Assembly (NCBI RefSeq): GCF_002153655.1
Contig: NZ_JOPJ01000006.1
Location: forward strand, 310,001-374,000
Direction: 5' to 3'
From: Acetobacter okinawensis
GTDB taxonomy: Bacteria > Pseudomonadota > Alphaproteobacteria > Acetobacterales > Acetobacteraceae
Length of the DNA stretch: 64,000 bases
In this document: positions 56,469-64,000 of the stretch, one piece after another
Layout: each line of letters begins with the position of its first letter
How positions within the stretch are numbered: the first letter of the stretch is position 1
The notes under the pieces: generated by a model
Database searches by the model: none
Told to the model about the DNA's origin: nothing
What the model saw: only the letters and a program-made list of their open reading frames with translations
Made by a program: the position numbers and the translations under genes

Positions 56469-58349
56469 ATGAGTGATACGATTTCTTCCTCTCAGGATGC
56501 CGCAACGCCGATCGTTATTGTCGGGCATGTTGATCATGGTAAATCCACACTGATCGGGCGTCTTTTGCATGACACGGACAACCTGCAGGATGGCAAGGTT
56601 GCCCAGATCATTGAATCGTCCAAAAAGCGCGGACTGAAGATTGAGTGGAGCTTCCTGCTCGACTCTTTGCAGATTGAGCGCGATCAGGGTGTTACGGTTG
56701 ATTCTACGCGTATTCCCTTCAGGCTTGGCGCACGTGAATACGTTATTGTGGATGCTCCGGGACACCGCCAGTTCCTGCGGAACATGATTACAGGTGCCGC
56801 CGATGCGGAAGCTGCGGTGCTGGTGGTGGACGCGGTAGAGGGTGCTCGCGAGCAGACCCGCCGCCACGCCATGCTGCTGCATCTGATCGGCATCAGGCAC
56901 GTCATCGTGCTTCTCAACAAGGTTGATCTGCTGGACTTTGATCAGGCCAAGGTTGAGGCCGTCGAGGTTTCGGTCAACGAACTGCTGGGCAAACTGGGGC
57001 TGGAAGCCGCCTATTTTGTACCCGCCTCTGCCCGTGATGGTGATAACATTGCCAGCCGCTCTGAGCGGATGCCGTGGTATAGCGGGCCAACCCTGACCGA
57101 AGCACTGGCCCGTGTTCCCACTCCAGCATCCCGCTCGGAACTGGCTCTGCGCTTGCCCGTACAGGACGTGTACCGCTTTGGCGACAAGCGTTATGTTGCT
57201 GGCCGCATTGAACGTGGCCGGGTGCGTGTGGGCGATACGGTTGTTATTGGCACACAAAAAACCCCTGCGCGCATTGCGTCTATTGAAAGCTGGCACACAG
57301 CGCCGCATGTCAGCGCTTCGGCTGGCCAATCCATTGCGGTCACGCTGGAACCCGATGTTATCCCCGACCGGGGGGATTTGCTGCATCATGTGGATACTCC
57401 GCCCACTCAGGCGTCGCGCGTACGCACACGCCTGTTCTGGCTGCGTCAGGAGCCTCTGCGTGTGGGTGAGAGCTTTCGCCTGCGTCTGGCCACGGCAGAG
57501 CATGCCGTAACGGTTACCAGCATTGAGTCAGTTGTTAATCTGGACGACCTGACCATGCACCCGGGTACGGAAGTACCGCCCGAAGGCTTTGCTGAAATTA
57601 CACTGTCTGCGGCCGAAAATGTCCAGTTCGATGCGTTTGCACCGGGGACCCCGGACGGGCGTGGTGTTCTGGTGGACCTTCAGCAGCGTATTGTTGGCGG
57701 TGCCCCCCTTATTGGCCCTGCTGACATTGCCGTGGGTGAAAAATCCATTCACCCGAGTGCCAGTGTTGTGACAACTCAGGACCGCCAGCGGGTAAAAGGG
57801 CACAAGGGACGTGTGTTCTGGCTGACGGGTCTGTCAGGCTCTGGCAAAAGCACGTTGGCGCGTGCGGCTGAAAATGCCCTGTTTAGCGCTGGTGTGGACG
57901 TGAGCGTGCTTGATGGGGACACGCTGCGTGCTGGTCTGTGCAAGGACCTTGGCTTTACCGAAGCAGACAGGACCGAGAACGTACGCCGCGCGGCTGAAGT
58001 GGCGCGTATTCTGCGTGACGCCGGTCAGGTTGTGCTGGTCGCCCTGATTTCCCCACTGCGTTCGGACCGTGAACTGGCCCGCCAGATTATTGGTGACGGG
58101 TTTGAGGAAGTGTTCGTGGATGCCGATCTGGGTACTTGTGAACAACGTGACCCCAAAGGCCTGTACGCCGCTGCGCGCGCAGGTAAAATTAACGGCTTTA
58201 CGGGCATAGATGCTCCTTACGAAGCACCACAGGCCCCTGCCCTGCGCGTTGCAACGGGTAACGGAAGTGTGGAAAACGCGGTCGCACAGCTTGTCTCCTT
58301 TGTAGAAGGCAGCGTGCGCGCAGGTGGCAACGCCCGCGCGCGCTCCTGA
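56469..58349 (+). CDS. cysNC: Bifunctional sulfate adenylyltransferase subunit 1 / adenylylsulfate kinase
   Basis: 626 residues. The N-terminal GTPase has G1 GHVDHGKS (19-26), G3 DAPGH, G4 NKVD and an EF-Tu-like domain 2/3. The C-terminal APS kinase has GLSGSGKS (about 454-461) and the phosphoserine region [12 protein letters not shown]. The fusion is of the NodQ type. Compared with E. coli CysN the switch region ([28 protein letters not shown]) is divergent, with the usual Tyr-rich strand replaced. The APS kinase product PAPS is not needed by an APS reductase, so its use is open. Followed by a 41-base hairpin region. Confidence 0.93.
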   Translation: MSDTISSSQDAATPIVIVGHVDHGKSTLIGRLLHDTDNLQDGKVAQIIESSKKRGLKIEWSFLLDSLQIERDQGVTVDSTRIPFRLGAREYVIVDAPGHRQFLRNMITGAADAEAAVLVVDAVEGAREQTRRHAMLLHLIGIRHVIVLLNKVDLLDFDQAKVEAVEVSVNELLGKLGLEAAYFVPASARDGDNIASRSERMPWYSGPTLTEALARVPTPASRSELALRLPVQDVYRFGDKRYVAGRIERGRVRVGDTVVIGTQKTPARIASIESWHTAPHVSASAGQSIAVTLEPDVIPDRGDLLHHVDTPPTQASRVRTRLFWLRQEPLRVGESFRLRLATAEHAVTVTSIESVVNLDDLTMHPGTEVPPEGFAEITLSAAENVQFDAFAPGTPDGRGVLVDLQQRIVGGAPLIGPADIAVGEKSIHPSASVVTTQDRQRVKGHKGRVFWLTGLSGSGKSTLARAAENALFSAGVDVSVLDGDTLRAGLCKDLGFTEADRTENVRRAAEVARILRDAGQVVLVALISPLRSDRELARQIIGDGFEEVFVDADLGTCEQRDPKGLYAAARAGKINGFTGIDAPYEAPQAPALRVATGNGSVENAVAQLVSFVEGSVRAGGNARARS

Positions 58350-58354
58350 CACGA

Positions 58355-58395
58355 CTGCCAGTAAAGAGGCTGTCAGGGGTTAAAGCCTCTGGCAG
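58355..58395 (+). terminator. Hairpin between cysNC and cysT
   Basis: CTGCCAG (58355-58361) pairs with CTGGCAG (58389-58395), with GAGGC/GCCTC inside. It starts 5 bases after the cysNC stop and is followed by CCACTTTTC, a weak T-run. It likely ends or attenuates transcription between the activation genes and the transporter genes. Confidence 0.5.
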
Positions 58396-58473
58396 CCACT
58401 TTTCAGATCACACGATACGCCTGTATGCTGGCTTTTTGGTCTGGGGGGCAGGCAGATATATGAGTGTTGGGTC

Positions 58474-59325
58474 ATGACACTGTCTCGTCTTGCTTTTTTC
58501 AGGGCTGGAGGTTCCGCCCTGCCCGGTTACAGGCTGTCGTTAACGCTGACATTGGCGTGGACGGGCTTTTTTATTATCCTCCCTCTGTCGACCCTGCTGG
58601 TTTACCCGTGGCAGGGCGGGCCTGCGGCCATGTTGTCTGCCCTGCATGACAGCCGCATGCTGGCCGCACTATGGACAAGCTTTTCCTGCGCAGGCATTGC
58701 TGCCGCCTGCAATATTCCCTTTGGCTTTTTGTTGGCATGGGCGCTGGCGCGTGGTCATTTGCCGGGGCACCGTCTGGCGGATGCCTTGATTGACCTGCCC
58801 CTTGCCCTGCCTACCGCAGTATCGGGTATTACACTGGCTACGCTCTATGGCCCGCAGGGGTGGCTTGGCGCGGTGCTGGCAGAGTTTGGGATCAGTGTCT
58901 CCTACAACAAAGCTGGCATTGTGCTGGCTCTTATGTTTGTCGGACTGCCGTTTGTCGTGCGTGCTGTGGAGCCTGTTCTGCGCAACCTGCCGCAAGAGCT
59001 GGAGGAGGCTGCGCACCTGCTTGGCGCACGGCCATGGCAGGTATTTATACGTGTGATTGCGGCCCCCGTGCTGCCTGCCCTTATAACCGGCTTTGGCTTG
59101 GCTTTTGCCCGAGGGATCGGGGAATATGGATCGGTTATTTTTATTGCCGGGAACCAGCCTTTTAAAAGCGAGATTGCACCGCTGCTCATTGTTGTGCGGC
59201 TGCAGGAGTTTGATTATCCGGGGGCGACTGCCATAGCGTTGGTCTTGCTGTGCGTCTCGCTTTTGTCGCTTGCACTTATTGGCGGCGTTCGGCGGCGTTT
59301 TGCTTTGTGGAGTGAACCAGCATGA
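58474..59325 (+). CDS. cysT: Sulfate ABC transporter permease CysT
   Basis: 283 residues with six membrane segments. The EAA loop is visible as ELEEAAHLLGARPWQVFIRVIAAPVLPALITG with GFGLAFARGIGEYGSV after it. Inner-membrane half of the sulfate/thiosulfate importer. Coupled to cysW by ATGA. No periplasmic sulfate-binding protein gene (sbp or cysP) is in the unit. Confidence 0.94.
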   Translation: MTLSRLAFFRAGGSALPGYRLSLTLTLAWTGFFIILPLSTLLVYPWQGGPAAMLSALHDSRMLAALWTSFSCAGIAAACNIPFGFLLAWALARGHLPGHRLADALIDLPLALPTAVSGITLATLYGPQGWLGAVLAEFGISVSYNKAGIVLALMFVGLPFVVRAVEPVLRNLPQELEEAAHLLGARPWQVFIRVIAAPVLPALITGFGLAFARGIGEYGSVIFIAGNQPFKSEIAPLLIVVRLQEFDYPGATAIALVLLCVSLLSLALIGGVRRRFALWSEPA

Positions 59326-60125
59326 CCCGTTATCTGGTCTGGGGGGCTAGCTGGCTGTTCATTCTGCTGGTGCTGGTTACTCCTCCCGCTATGGTGCTGA
59401 CCGAAGCGTTAAAGGACGGTCTGGGTGCATCACTGGCAACATTATCCGACCCCGATGCACAATCCGCCATCTGGCTGACCTTGCGGGTGAGTGTTGTGGC
59501 TGTGGTGCTCAATACAATTTTTGGTATTCTGGCTGCGTGGGTGCTGGTTAAATTCCGTTTTCCGGGGCGGCAGTTCCTGCAAATTCTGGTGGAATTGCCC
59601 CTGAGCATTTCCCCCGTTGTGTCCGGGCTTGTCTGGTTGCTCCTTTTTGGGGCGCAGGGGTGGTTCGGGCCTACGCTGGAGCGGTGGAATATTCACATCG
59701 CCTTTGCCGTGCCCGGTATTATTCTGGCGACGCTGTTTGTAACCCTGCCCTATGTCGTGCGTACCGTCATGCCCGTTATGGAGGTGCAGGGGCGCGATGC
59801 GGAGGAGGCTGCCGTTCTGGCAGGGGCCGGGTTCTGGCAGGTTTTGTGGCATGTGACCTTGCCCGGTGTACGCGGTGCCCTGTTGTCCGGGGTGTTGTTG
59901 ACCACAGCCCGCGCGCTGGGTGAATTCGGGGCTGTCTCTGTTGTGTCCGGCCATATTCCGGGCGAAACCGAGACCATGCCGTTGCATATTGAAAATCTGT
60001 ATAATGGTTACCAGTCGGTGGCGGCCTTTACCATGGCGGCGCTGCTGGCCTTTATGGCCATGAGTGCTGTTCTGTTGCGTTCAGCCCCAGACTGGATTGC
60101 AAGGTTGCAGGAGAAAAAGGCGTGA
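59322..60125 (+). CDS. cysW: Sulfate ABC transporter permease CysW
   Basis: 267 residues, six membrane segments. EAA loop QGRDAEEAAVLAGAGFWQVLWHVTLPGVRGALLSG, then ARALGEFGAVSVVSGHIPGETETMPLHIE, the end being a CysW hallmark. Partner of CysT. Overlaps cysT at the start and cysA at the end by four bases each. Confidence 0.95.
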   Translation: MTRYLVWGASWLFILLVLVTPPAMVLTEALKDGLGASLATLSDPDAQSAIWLTLRVSVVAVVLNTIFGILAAWVLVKFRFPGRQFLQILVELPLSISPVVSGLVWLLLFGAQGWFGPTLERWNIHIAFAVPGIILATLFVTLPYVVRTVMPVMEVQGRDAEEAAVLAGAGFWQVLWHVTLPGVRGALLSGVLLTTARALGEFGAVSVVSGHIPGETETMPLHIENLYNGYQSVAAFTMAALLAFMAMSAVLLRSAPDWIARLQEKKA

Positions 60126-61186
60126 GTATTGAGGTCTGCAATCTGGTCCGCTTGGCGCCGGGCACGCAGCAACGGCTGCTGGATGATGTATCGCTCAAGG
60201 TGCCGGATGGTGCTTTTGTGGCACTTGTAGGCCCATCGGGTGCGGGCAAGACAACCCTGCTGCGGGCTATAGCCGGGCTTGATGGGTGCAATAGCGGCAG
60301 CGTGCTGCTGGATGACCGGCCCATGACCAGTGTTAAGGACCGTGCCGGTCGTATGGGCTTTGTGTTCCAGAATTACGCGCTGTTCCCGCATATGACGGTT
60401 GCACGCAATATTGCCTTTGGGCTGGACGTATTGCCGCGTGGGGAGCGCCCTGCCCGTTCCGCGATTGCCAAGCGGGTTGAAGAATTGCTCGAGCTTATGC
60501 AGCTACAGGGCATGGGGGGCAAACACCCGGCCAAACTGTCTGGTGGCCAGCGCCAGCGTGTGGCGCTGGCGCGTGCGTTGGCCACAGGACCGCGTGTTCT
60601 GCTGCTGGACGAACCTTTTGGCGCGCTGGACCCCATTGTCCGCCGTTCCATTCGCACATGGCTGCGTGAACTGCATGACACACTGGGCCTGACCACCATT
60701 CTGGTAACGCATGACCAGGAAGAAGCGCTGGAAATAGCTGACCGGATTGTCGTCATGCAGTCGGGGCGGATTATGCAGGATGCCTCGCCGCAGGATCTGG
60801 ACGAACAGCCTGCGACCGAATTTGTTATGGAGTTTCTGGGCGAAGCGGTATCCTTTAGCGGGGAGGTTCGCCACGGCCGTATGATTGCAGATGACGCGCT
60901 GGTGCTGCCTTTTGCGGTGCCCGAGGGTGTAACGGATGGTCCGATTACGGCCATGATCCGCCCCTATGAAATGACGATAAAAAAACCGGGGTCTGCGCAG
61001 GATGTGCTGAGCCTGTACGCAGCGCCACGGGGGACGCGTAATGGCTACAGGCATTATACGCTCCAGCTTGGGGAGCGTATTATTCCGTTCTATCGGCCGG
61101 TAGAAGCAGCCGATGCGCAGGTGCAGGGAGTTGCCCTGGATATTAGCCGTGCCCGCTTGTTCCGGCAGGGCTTGCTGTGTGGATGA
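60122..61186 (+). CDS. cysA: Sulfate ABC transporter ATP-binding protein CysA
   Basis: 354 residues. Walker A GPSGAGKTT, signature LSGGQRQRVALARALA, Walker B LLLDEPFGALDP and the H-loop VTHDQEEAL, followed by a TOBE-type C-terminal domain (from about residue 240) as in CysA. GTG start overlapping the cysW stop. Delivers ATP for sulfate uptake. Confidence 0.96.
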   Translation: MSIEVCNLVRLAPGTQQRLLDDVSLKVPDGAFVALVGPSGAGKTTLLRAIAGLDGCNSGSVLLDDRPMTSVKDRAGRMGFVFQNYALFPHMTVARNIAFGLDVLPRGERPARSAIAKRVEELLELMQLQGMGGKHPAKLSGGQRQRVALARALATGPRVLLLDEPFGALDPIVRRSIRTWLRELHDTLGLTTILVTHDQEEALEIADRIVVMQSGRIMQDASPQDLDEQPATEFVMEFLGEAVSFSGEVRHGRMIADDALVLPFAVPEGVTDGPITAMIRPYEMTIKKPGSAQDVLSLYAAPRGTRNGYRHYTLQLGERIIPFYRPVEAADAQVQGVALDISRARLFRQGLLCG

Positions 61187-61261
61187 CACGTGTTTCATGC
61201 GTGATATATTGATAAAGACGAAAATTTATGTAATTTTCTGTCGTGGAATACGCGGAAAGGT

Positions 61262-61615
61262 ATGAGCGTGGATCGCAGGAATAATCGTCGTGATACTGAG
61301 GGTTGTAGCGTTGTTACGGCCAACCGTCTGCTAGATGGCCGGATTGTCTGGCTGGATGCGCAGGGCAAATGGCAACTGAGCATTGCTCATGCCCGCCTTT
61401 TTCCCAATGACGGCATGGAGGATGTGCTGCGCTCCCAGAATGCGCGCGCAGGTGCAGACCATGTTGTGGGCGTTTACGGGGTGCAGGTCGAGCAGACAGC
61501 CCACGGCACAACCCCGCGCACCACGCGTGAACGTATCCGTGCTGATGGACCGAGTGTTCATGCCGAATTCACGCCCTCATGGCAGCCTGCCCCCGCTGCT
61601 GTGAGCGGCTCCTGA
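61262..61615 (+). CDS. DUF2849 family protein
   Basis: 117 residues. SVVTANRLLDGRIVWLDAQGKWQLSIAHARLF and DHVVGVYGVQVE are the DUF2849 core. Unknown function; it regularly precedes the sulfite reductase gene cysI in Alphaproteobacteria, so a small accessory or regulatory role in sulfite reduction is inferred. ATG 61262 lies just after GGAAAGG; GTG 61268 would have better spacing and is possible. cysI starts 24 bases after its stop. Confidence 0.88.
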   Translation: MSVDRRNNRRDTEGCSVVTANRLLDGRIVWLDAQGKWQLSIAHARLFPNDGMEDVLRSQNARAGADHVVGVYGVQVEQTAHGTTPRTTRERIRADGPSVHAEFTPSWQPAPAAVSGS

Positions 61616-61639
61616 CCCAACACCCCACGGACCAGAACC

Positions 61640-63331
61640 ATGCCCCAGACCCCCACGCCCCCCACAGATGTCGGCCGGTATGCGTATGACGCGGTTGATC
61701 GCACTTTTCTCAAGCAGCGGGTCGAACAGTTCCGCGATCAGGTGCAACGCCGCATATCTGGCGCCCTGAGCGAGGATGAGTTCAAACCCCTGCGTCTGAT
61801 GAACGGGCTATACCTGCAACTGCATGCCTATATGCTGCGGGTGGCTATTCCCTACGGTATTCTCAGTGCTGGTCAGATGCGTACACTGGCGTATATCGCC
61901 CGCCGGTACGACCGCGATTACGGGCATTTTACAACGCGCCAGAACATCCAGTTCAACTGGATCAAGCTGGAGGATACGCCCGATATCCTCAGTATTCTGG
62001 CTGACGCGGAAATGCACGCCATCCAGACTAGTGGGAACTGCATTCGTAACGTCACATCCGACCAGTTTGCCGGTGCAGCGCGTGACGAGGTGCTGGACCC
62101 GCGTGTGCATGCTGAAATCCTGCGCCAGTGGTCCACGCTGCATCCGGAATTTACGTTTTTGCCGCGTAAATTCAAAATCGCTATTTCCGGCAGTGCGCAG
62201 GACCGCGTTGCAGCCCGTTTTCATGATATCGGGTTGCTGGCCCGCAAGGGTGACAACGGGCGCGCAGTGTTTGAGGTCTATGTGGGCGGCGGTCTGGGGC
62301 GTACCCCGGTTATTGGCGTAAAGCTGCGCAATGACCTGCCCGAGGAGGACCTGATCGCGTATCTGGAGGCCGTGCTGCGTGTATATAACGCGTATGGTCG
62401 GCGCGATAATATTTACAAGGCCCGGATTAAAATCCTTGTGCAGGCGCTGGGGCTGGATGCGTTCAGGGATGAAGTCAACGCCGAGTTCATGGCCATGGAC
62501 CGCAGCCGTTACCGCCTGCAACCCGAGGTGGTGGAGGCTATTCGCGCGCGCTTTGCCAGCCCGGTTTTTGAGGATGCATCCACAGCGTCTGCTCAGTTGG
62601 CGGAACAGATAAAGGCCGACCCCGATTTTGCCTCGTGGGTTGGCACCAATACACACCCGCATCAGCAGGATGGGTATTGCAGTGTCACCATTTCGTGCAA
62701 GCCTGCGGGGGGTATTCCGGGGGATGTCACGTCGGCTCAAATGGACCTTCTGGCCAATCTGGCAGACCAGTACAGCTTTGGTGAACTGCGTATCACACAC
62801 CTGCAGAACGTAGTGCTGGGACATGTGCGCAAGGACGGGCTGCTGGCGTTGTGGCAGGTGCTCACAGCCAATGGTCTGGGTACGGCCAATGTCGGCATGA
62901 TCACCGACATTATTGCCTGCCCCGGTCTGGATTACTGCGCTCTGGCCAATGCACGCTCGATTCCCATTGCGCAAAAACTCAGCCAGCGTTTTTCCAGTGC
63001 GGCACTCCAGCACGAAATTGGGGCGCTACGCCTGAATATTTCGGGCTGCATCAATGCCTGCGGGCATCATCATGCCGGTCATATCGGCATTCTGGGTGTT
63101 GATAAGCGTGGTGAGGAAGCGTTCCAGATCACACTGGGCGGCAATGCGGGGGAGGATGCCTCCATCGGCCAGATTATTGGCTCCGCCATGTCTGAGGACG
63201 AAACGGTTGATGCCATTGCCAGAATTGTTGATACCTATCTGGTCCAGCGCAAGCCGGGCGAACGCTTTATAGAAACATGCCGTCGCCTAGGCGCCGCGCC
63301 GTTCAAGGATGCAGCTTATGCCACTGCTTGA
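61640..63331 (+). CDS. cysI: Sulfite reductase hemoprotein (nitrite/sulfite reductase family)
   Basis: 563 residues, one chain with two ferredoxin-like and two sulfite/nitrite reductase repeats. The siroheme-[4Fe-4S] ligands are visible as CPGLDYC (about 428-434) and CINAC (about 470-474) in SGCINACGHHHAGHIG. Reduces sulfite to sulfide with six electrons. No flavoprotein subunit (cysJ) is adjacent, so the electron donor may be ferredoxin or a separate flavoprotein. Its end overlaps DUF934. Confidence 0.93.
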   Translation: MPQTPTPPTDVGRYAYDAVDRTFLKQRVEQFRDQVQRRISGALSEDEFKPLRLMNGLYLQLHAYMLRVAIPYGILSAGQMRTLAYIARRYDRDYGHFTTRQNIQFNWIKLEDTPDILSILADAEMHAIQTSGNCIRNVTSDQFAGAARDEVLDPRVHAEILRQWSTLHPEFTFLPRKFKIAISGSAQDRVAARFHDIGLLARKGDNGRAVFEVYVGGGLGRTPVIGVKLRNDLPEEDLIAYLEAVLRVYNAYGRRDNIYKARIKILVQALGLDAFRDEVNAEFMAMDRSRYRLQPEVVEAIRARFASPVFEDASTASAQLAEQIKADPDFASWVGTNTHPHQQDGYCSVTISCKPAGGIPGDVTSAQMDLLANLADQYSFGELRITHLQNVVLGHVRKDGLLALWQVLTANGLGTANVGMITDIIACPGLDYCALANARSIPIAQKLSQRFSSAALQHEIGALRLNISGCINACGHHHAGHIGILGVDKRGEEAFQITLGGNAGEDASIGQIIGSAMSEDETVDAIARIVDTYLVQRKPGERFIETCRRLGAAPFKDAAYATA

Positions 63332-63809
63332 GAACGCACAGATCATAGAGGATAGCTGGACGTTGGTCCCCGATGACCAGCCCCTGCCTGATGGTGATAT
63401 TCTGGTGCCTCTTTCCCGTCTGGCCGAAGGTCTGGGCCGCAATGGCACGGGGCGTCTGGGTGTTGTGCTCAAGGCAGATGAGCGGGTGGATGCGCTCAGG
63501 GAAGCTCTGCCGCGCCTTGATCTGGTGAGCCTGAGCTTTTCCATTTTCCGTGATGGCAGGGCTTTTACACAGGCGCGCTCCTTACGCGAACATCTGCATT
63601 TTGCGGGTGCCGTGCGTGTTACGGGGCATTTTCTGCCTGATCAGTATGAGTTCCTGCTGCGCTGTGGTGTAACACAGTTTGTTATTCCCGAGCAGAGCGA
63701 TCTGGCTGTCTGGAAAAAAGCGCATGAACTGGTAACCCTTGCGTACCAGCCATCCGTCTTGAACGAACGGCAGGAAGGGTTTGCATTCAGGCGGTTCCTT
63801 TCTCCCTGA
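63318..63809 (+). CDS. DUF934 family protein
   Basis: 163 residues from ATG 63318 (AAGGA eight bases upstream); an ATG at 63309 would overlap more. LPDGDILVPLSRL, GVVLKADERVDALREALPRLDLVSLSFSIFRDGRAFTQARSLRE and GHFLPDQYEFLLRCGV are the DUF934 hallmarks. It always neighbours cysI in this clade and is thought to be a sulfite-reduction accessory; biochemical role unproven. Confidence 0.9.
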   Translation: MPLLENAQIIEDSWTLVPDDQPLPDGDILVPLSRLAEGLGRNGTGRLGVVLKADERVDALREALPRLDLVSLSFSIFRDGRAFTQARSLREHLHFAGAVRVTGHFLPDQYEFLLRCGVTQFVIPEQSDLAVWKKAHELVTLAYQPSVLNERQEGFAFRRFLSP

Positions 63810-63825
63810 TGGTCTGAAGACGTTT

Positions 63826-64000
63826 ATGGACCAGCCCAAGGCCGTGCGGCGTAACGCCCGTGGAGCATTGCTGCTCCACGGCTGGGCTGTTCTGGGAACA
63901 TGTCTGGCCCCTTTGCTCCCTTTTTATCTGCGCAGGCGGCAGATGCGGGGTAAAGAAATTCCAGCACGTGTGCGGGAAAAAATGGGTTTCCCCTCCCTTC
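63826..64000 (+). CDS. waaA: Probable 3-deoxy-D-manno-octulosonic acid transferase, N-terminus (3' truncated)
   Basis: 58 codons before the right edge. The start ALLLHGWAVLGTCLAPLLPF is a membrane anchor and FYLRRRQMRGKEIPARVREKMG matches the amino end of WaaA/KdtA, the Kdo transferase of lipid A. The call rests on this short match. ATG 63826 starts 16 bases after DUF934. Confidence 0.65.
   Translation, partial: MDQPKAVRRNARGALLLHGWAVLGTCLAPLLPFYLRRRQMRGKEIPARVREKMGFPSL

Noticed and set aside
61808-63013. 400-codon frame opposite cysI
   Set aside because: Shadow of a strongly coding gene; no recognisable domain.
1-64000. CRISPR arrays, insertion sequences, prophage or integrase genes
   Set aside because: No spaced direct repeats, transposase or phage genes were seen on either strand; the order looks like core chromosome.

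Overview
The window is a gene-dense stretch of an alphaproteobacterial chromosome, most likely from the Acetobacteraceae (an acetic acid bacterium such as Acetobacter; the genus is an inference). Supporting signs are the moderately high GC, the BolA / J-domain protein / CobS / CobT neighbourhood, CysNC-type sulfate activation, a membrane malate:quinone oxidoreductase, DUF2849/DUF934 beside a sulfite reductase, and small DUF1178, DUF2147 and DUF4167 genes. I see no phage, insertion sequence, CRISPR array or rRNA. Two tRNAs are present, Leu(GAG) and elongator Met(CAU). Both ends cut a gene: mfd at the left and a probable waaA/kdtA at the right.

Layout. 1-10.7 kb: 3' part of mfd, a secreted unknown, an SBF-type transporter, a PLP decarboxylase, then the minus-strand dnaJ-like/cobS/cobT set facing bolA and a LolA-like lipoprotein, then lipB. 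10.8-18.7 kb: tRNA-Leu, galU and a phosphohexomutase (sugar nucleotide supply), moaA, a methyltransferase facing comF, grxC, DUF1178, DUF2147, ubiG. 18.8-27.6 kb: lysC, an NPD-family flavoprotein, rodZ, ispG, hisS, prfA, prmC. 27.7-36.6 kb: a structured gap, DUF4167, tRNA-Met, an orphan MCE protein, then an envelope block (uppP, an APC permease, a DedA/ATP-grasp pair, MltB-type transglycosylase, RlpA, D-Ala-D-Ala carboxypeptidase).

36.6-45 kb: the tightly packed run tmk-holB-metG-tatD-MBL hydrolase, then uspA and pdxH on the minus strand, and fabI-aroC. 45-50.2 kb: an OsmC protein, mqo, and the minus-strand operon bioB-queE-queC-queD. 50.4-54.9 kb: a DUF333 lipoprotein, a divergent YeiH/LysR pair with a candidate operator, a threonine/serine dehydratase-like enzyme, a small secreted protein and a 0.6 kb gap without a recognisable gene. 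54.9-63.8 kb: assimilatory sulfate reduction, cysH-cysD-cysNC, cysT-cysW-cysA, DUF2849, cysI and DUF934, covering sulfate import, activation, APS reduction and sulfite reduction.

The packing is very tight. Many neighbours overlap by ATGA or TGATG, and five convergent pairs overlap at their 3' ends. The least explained items are the DedA/ATP-grasp pair, the hairpin-rich gap before DUF4167, the J-protein/CobS/CobT set, and the control sites around YeiH/LysR and the cys genes.
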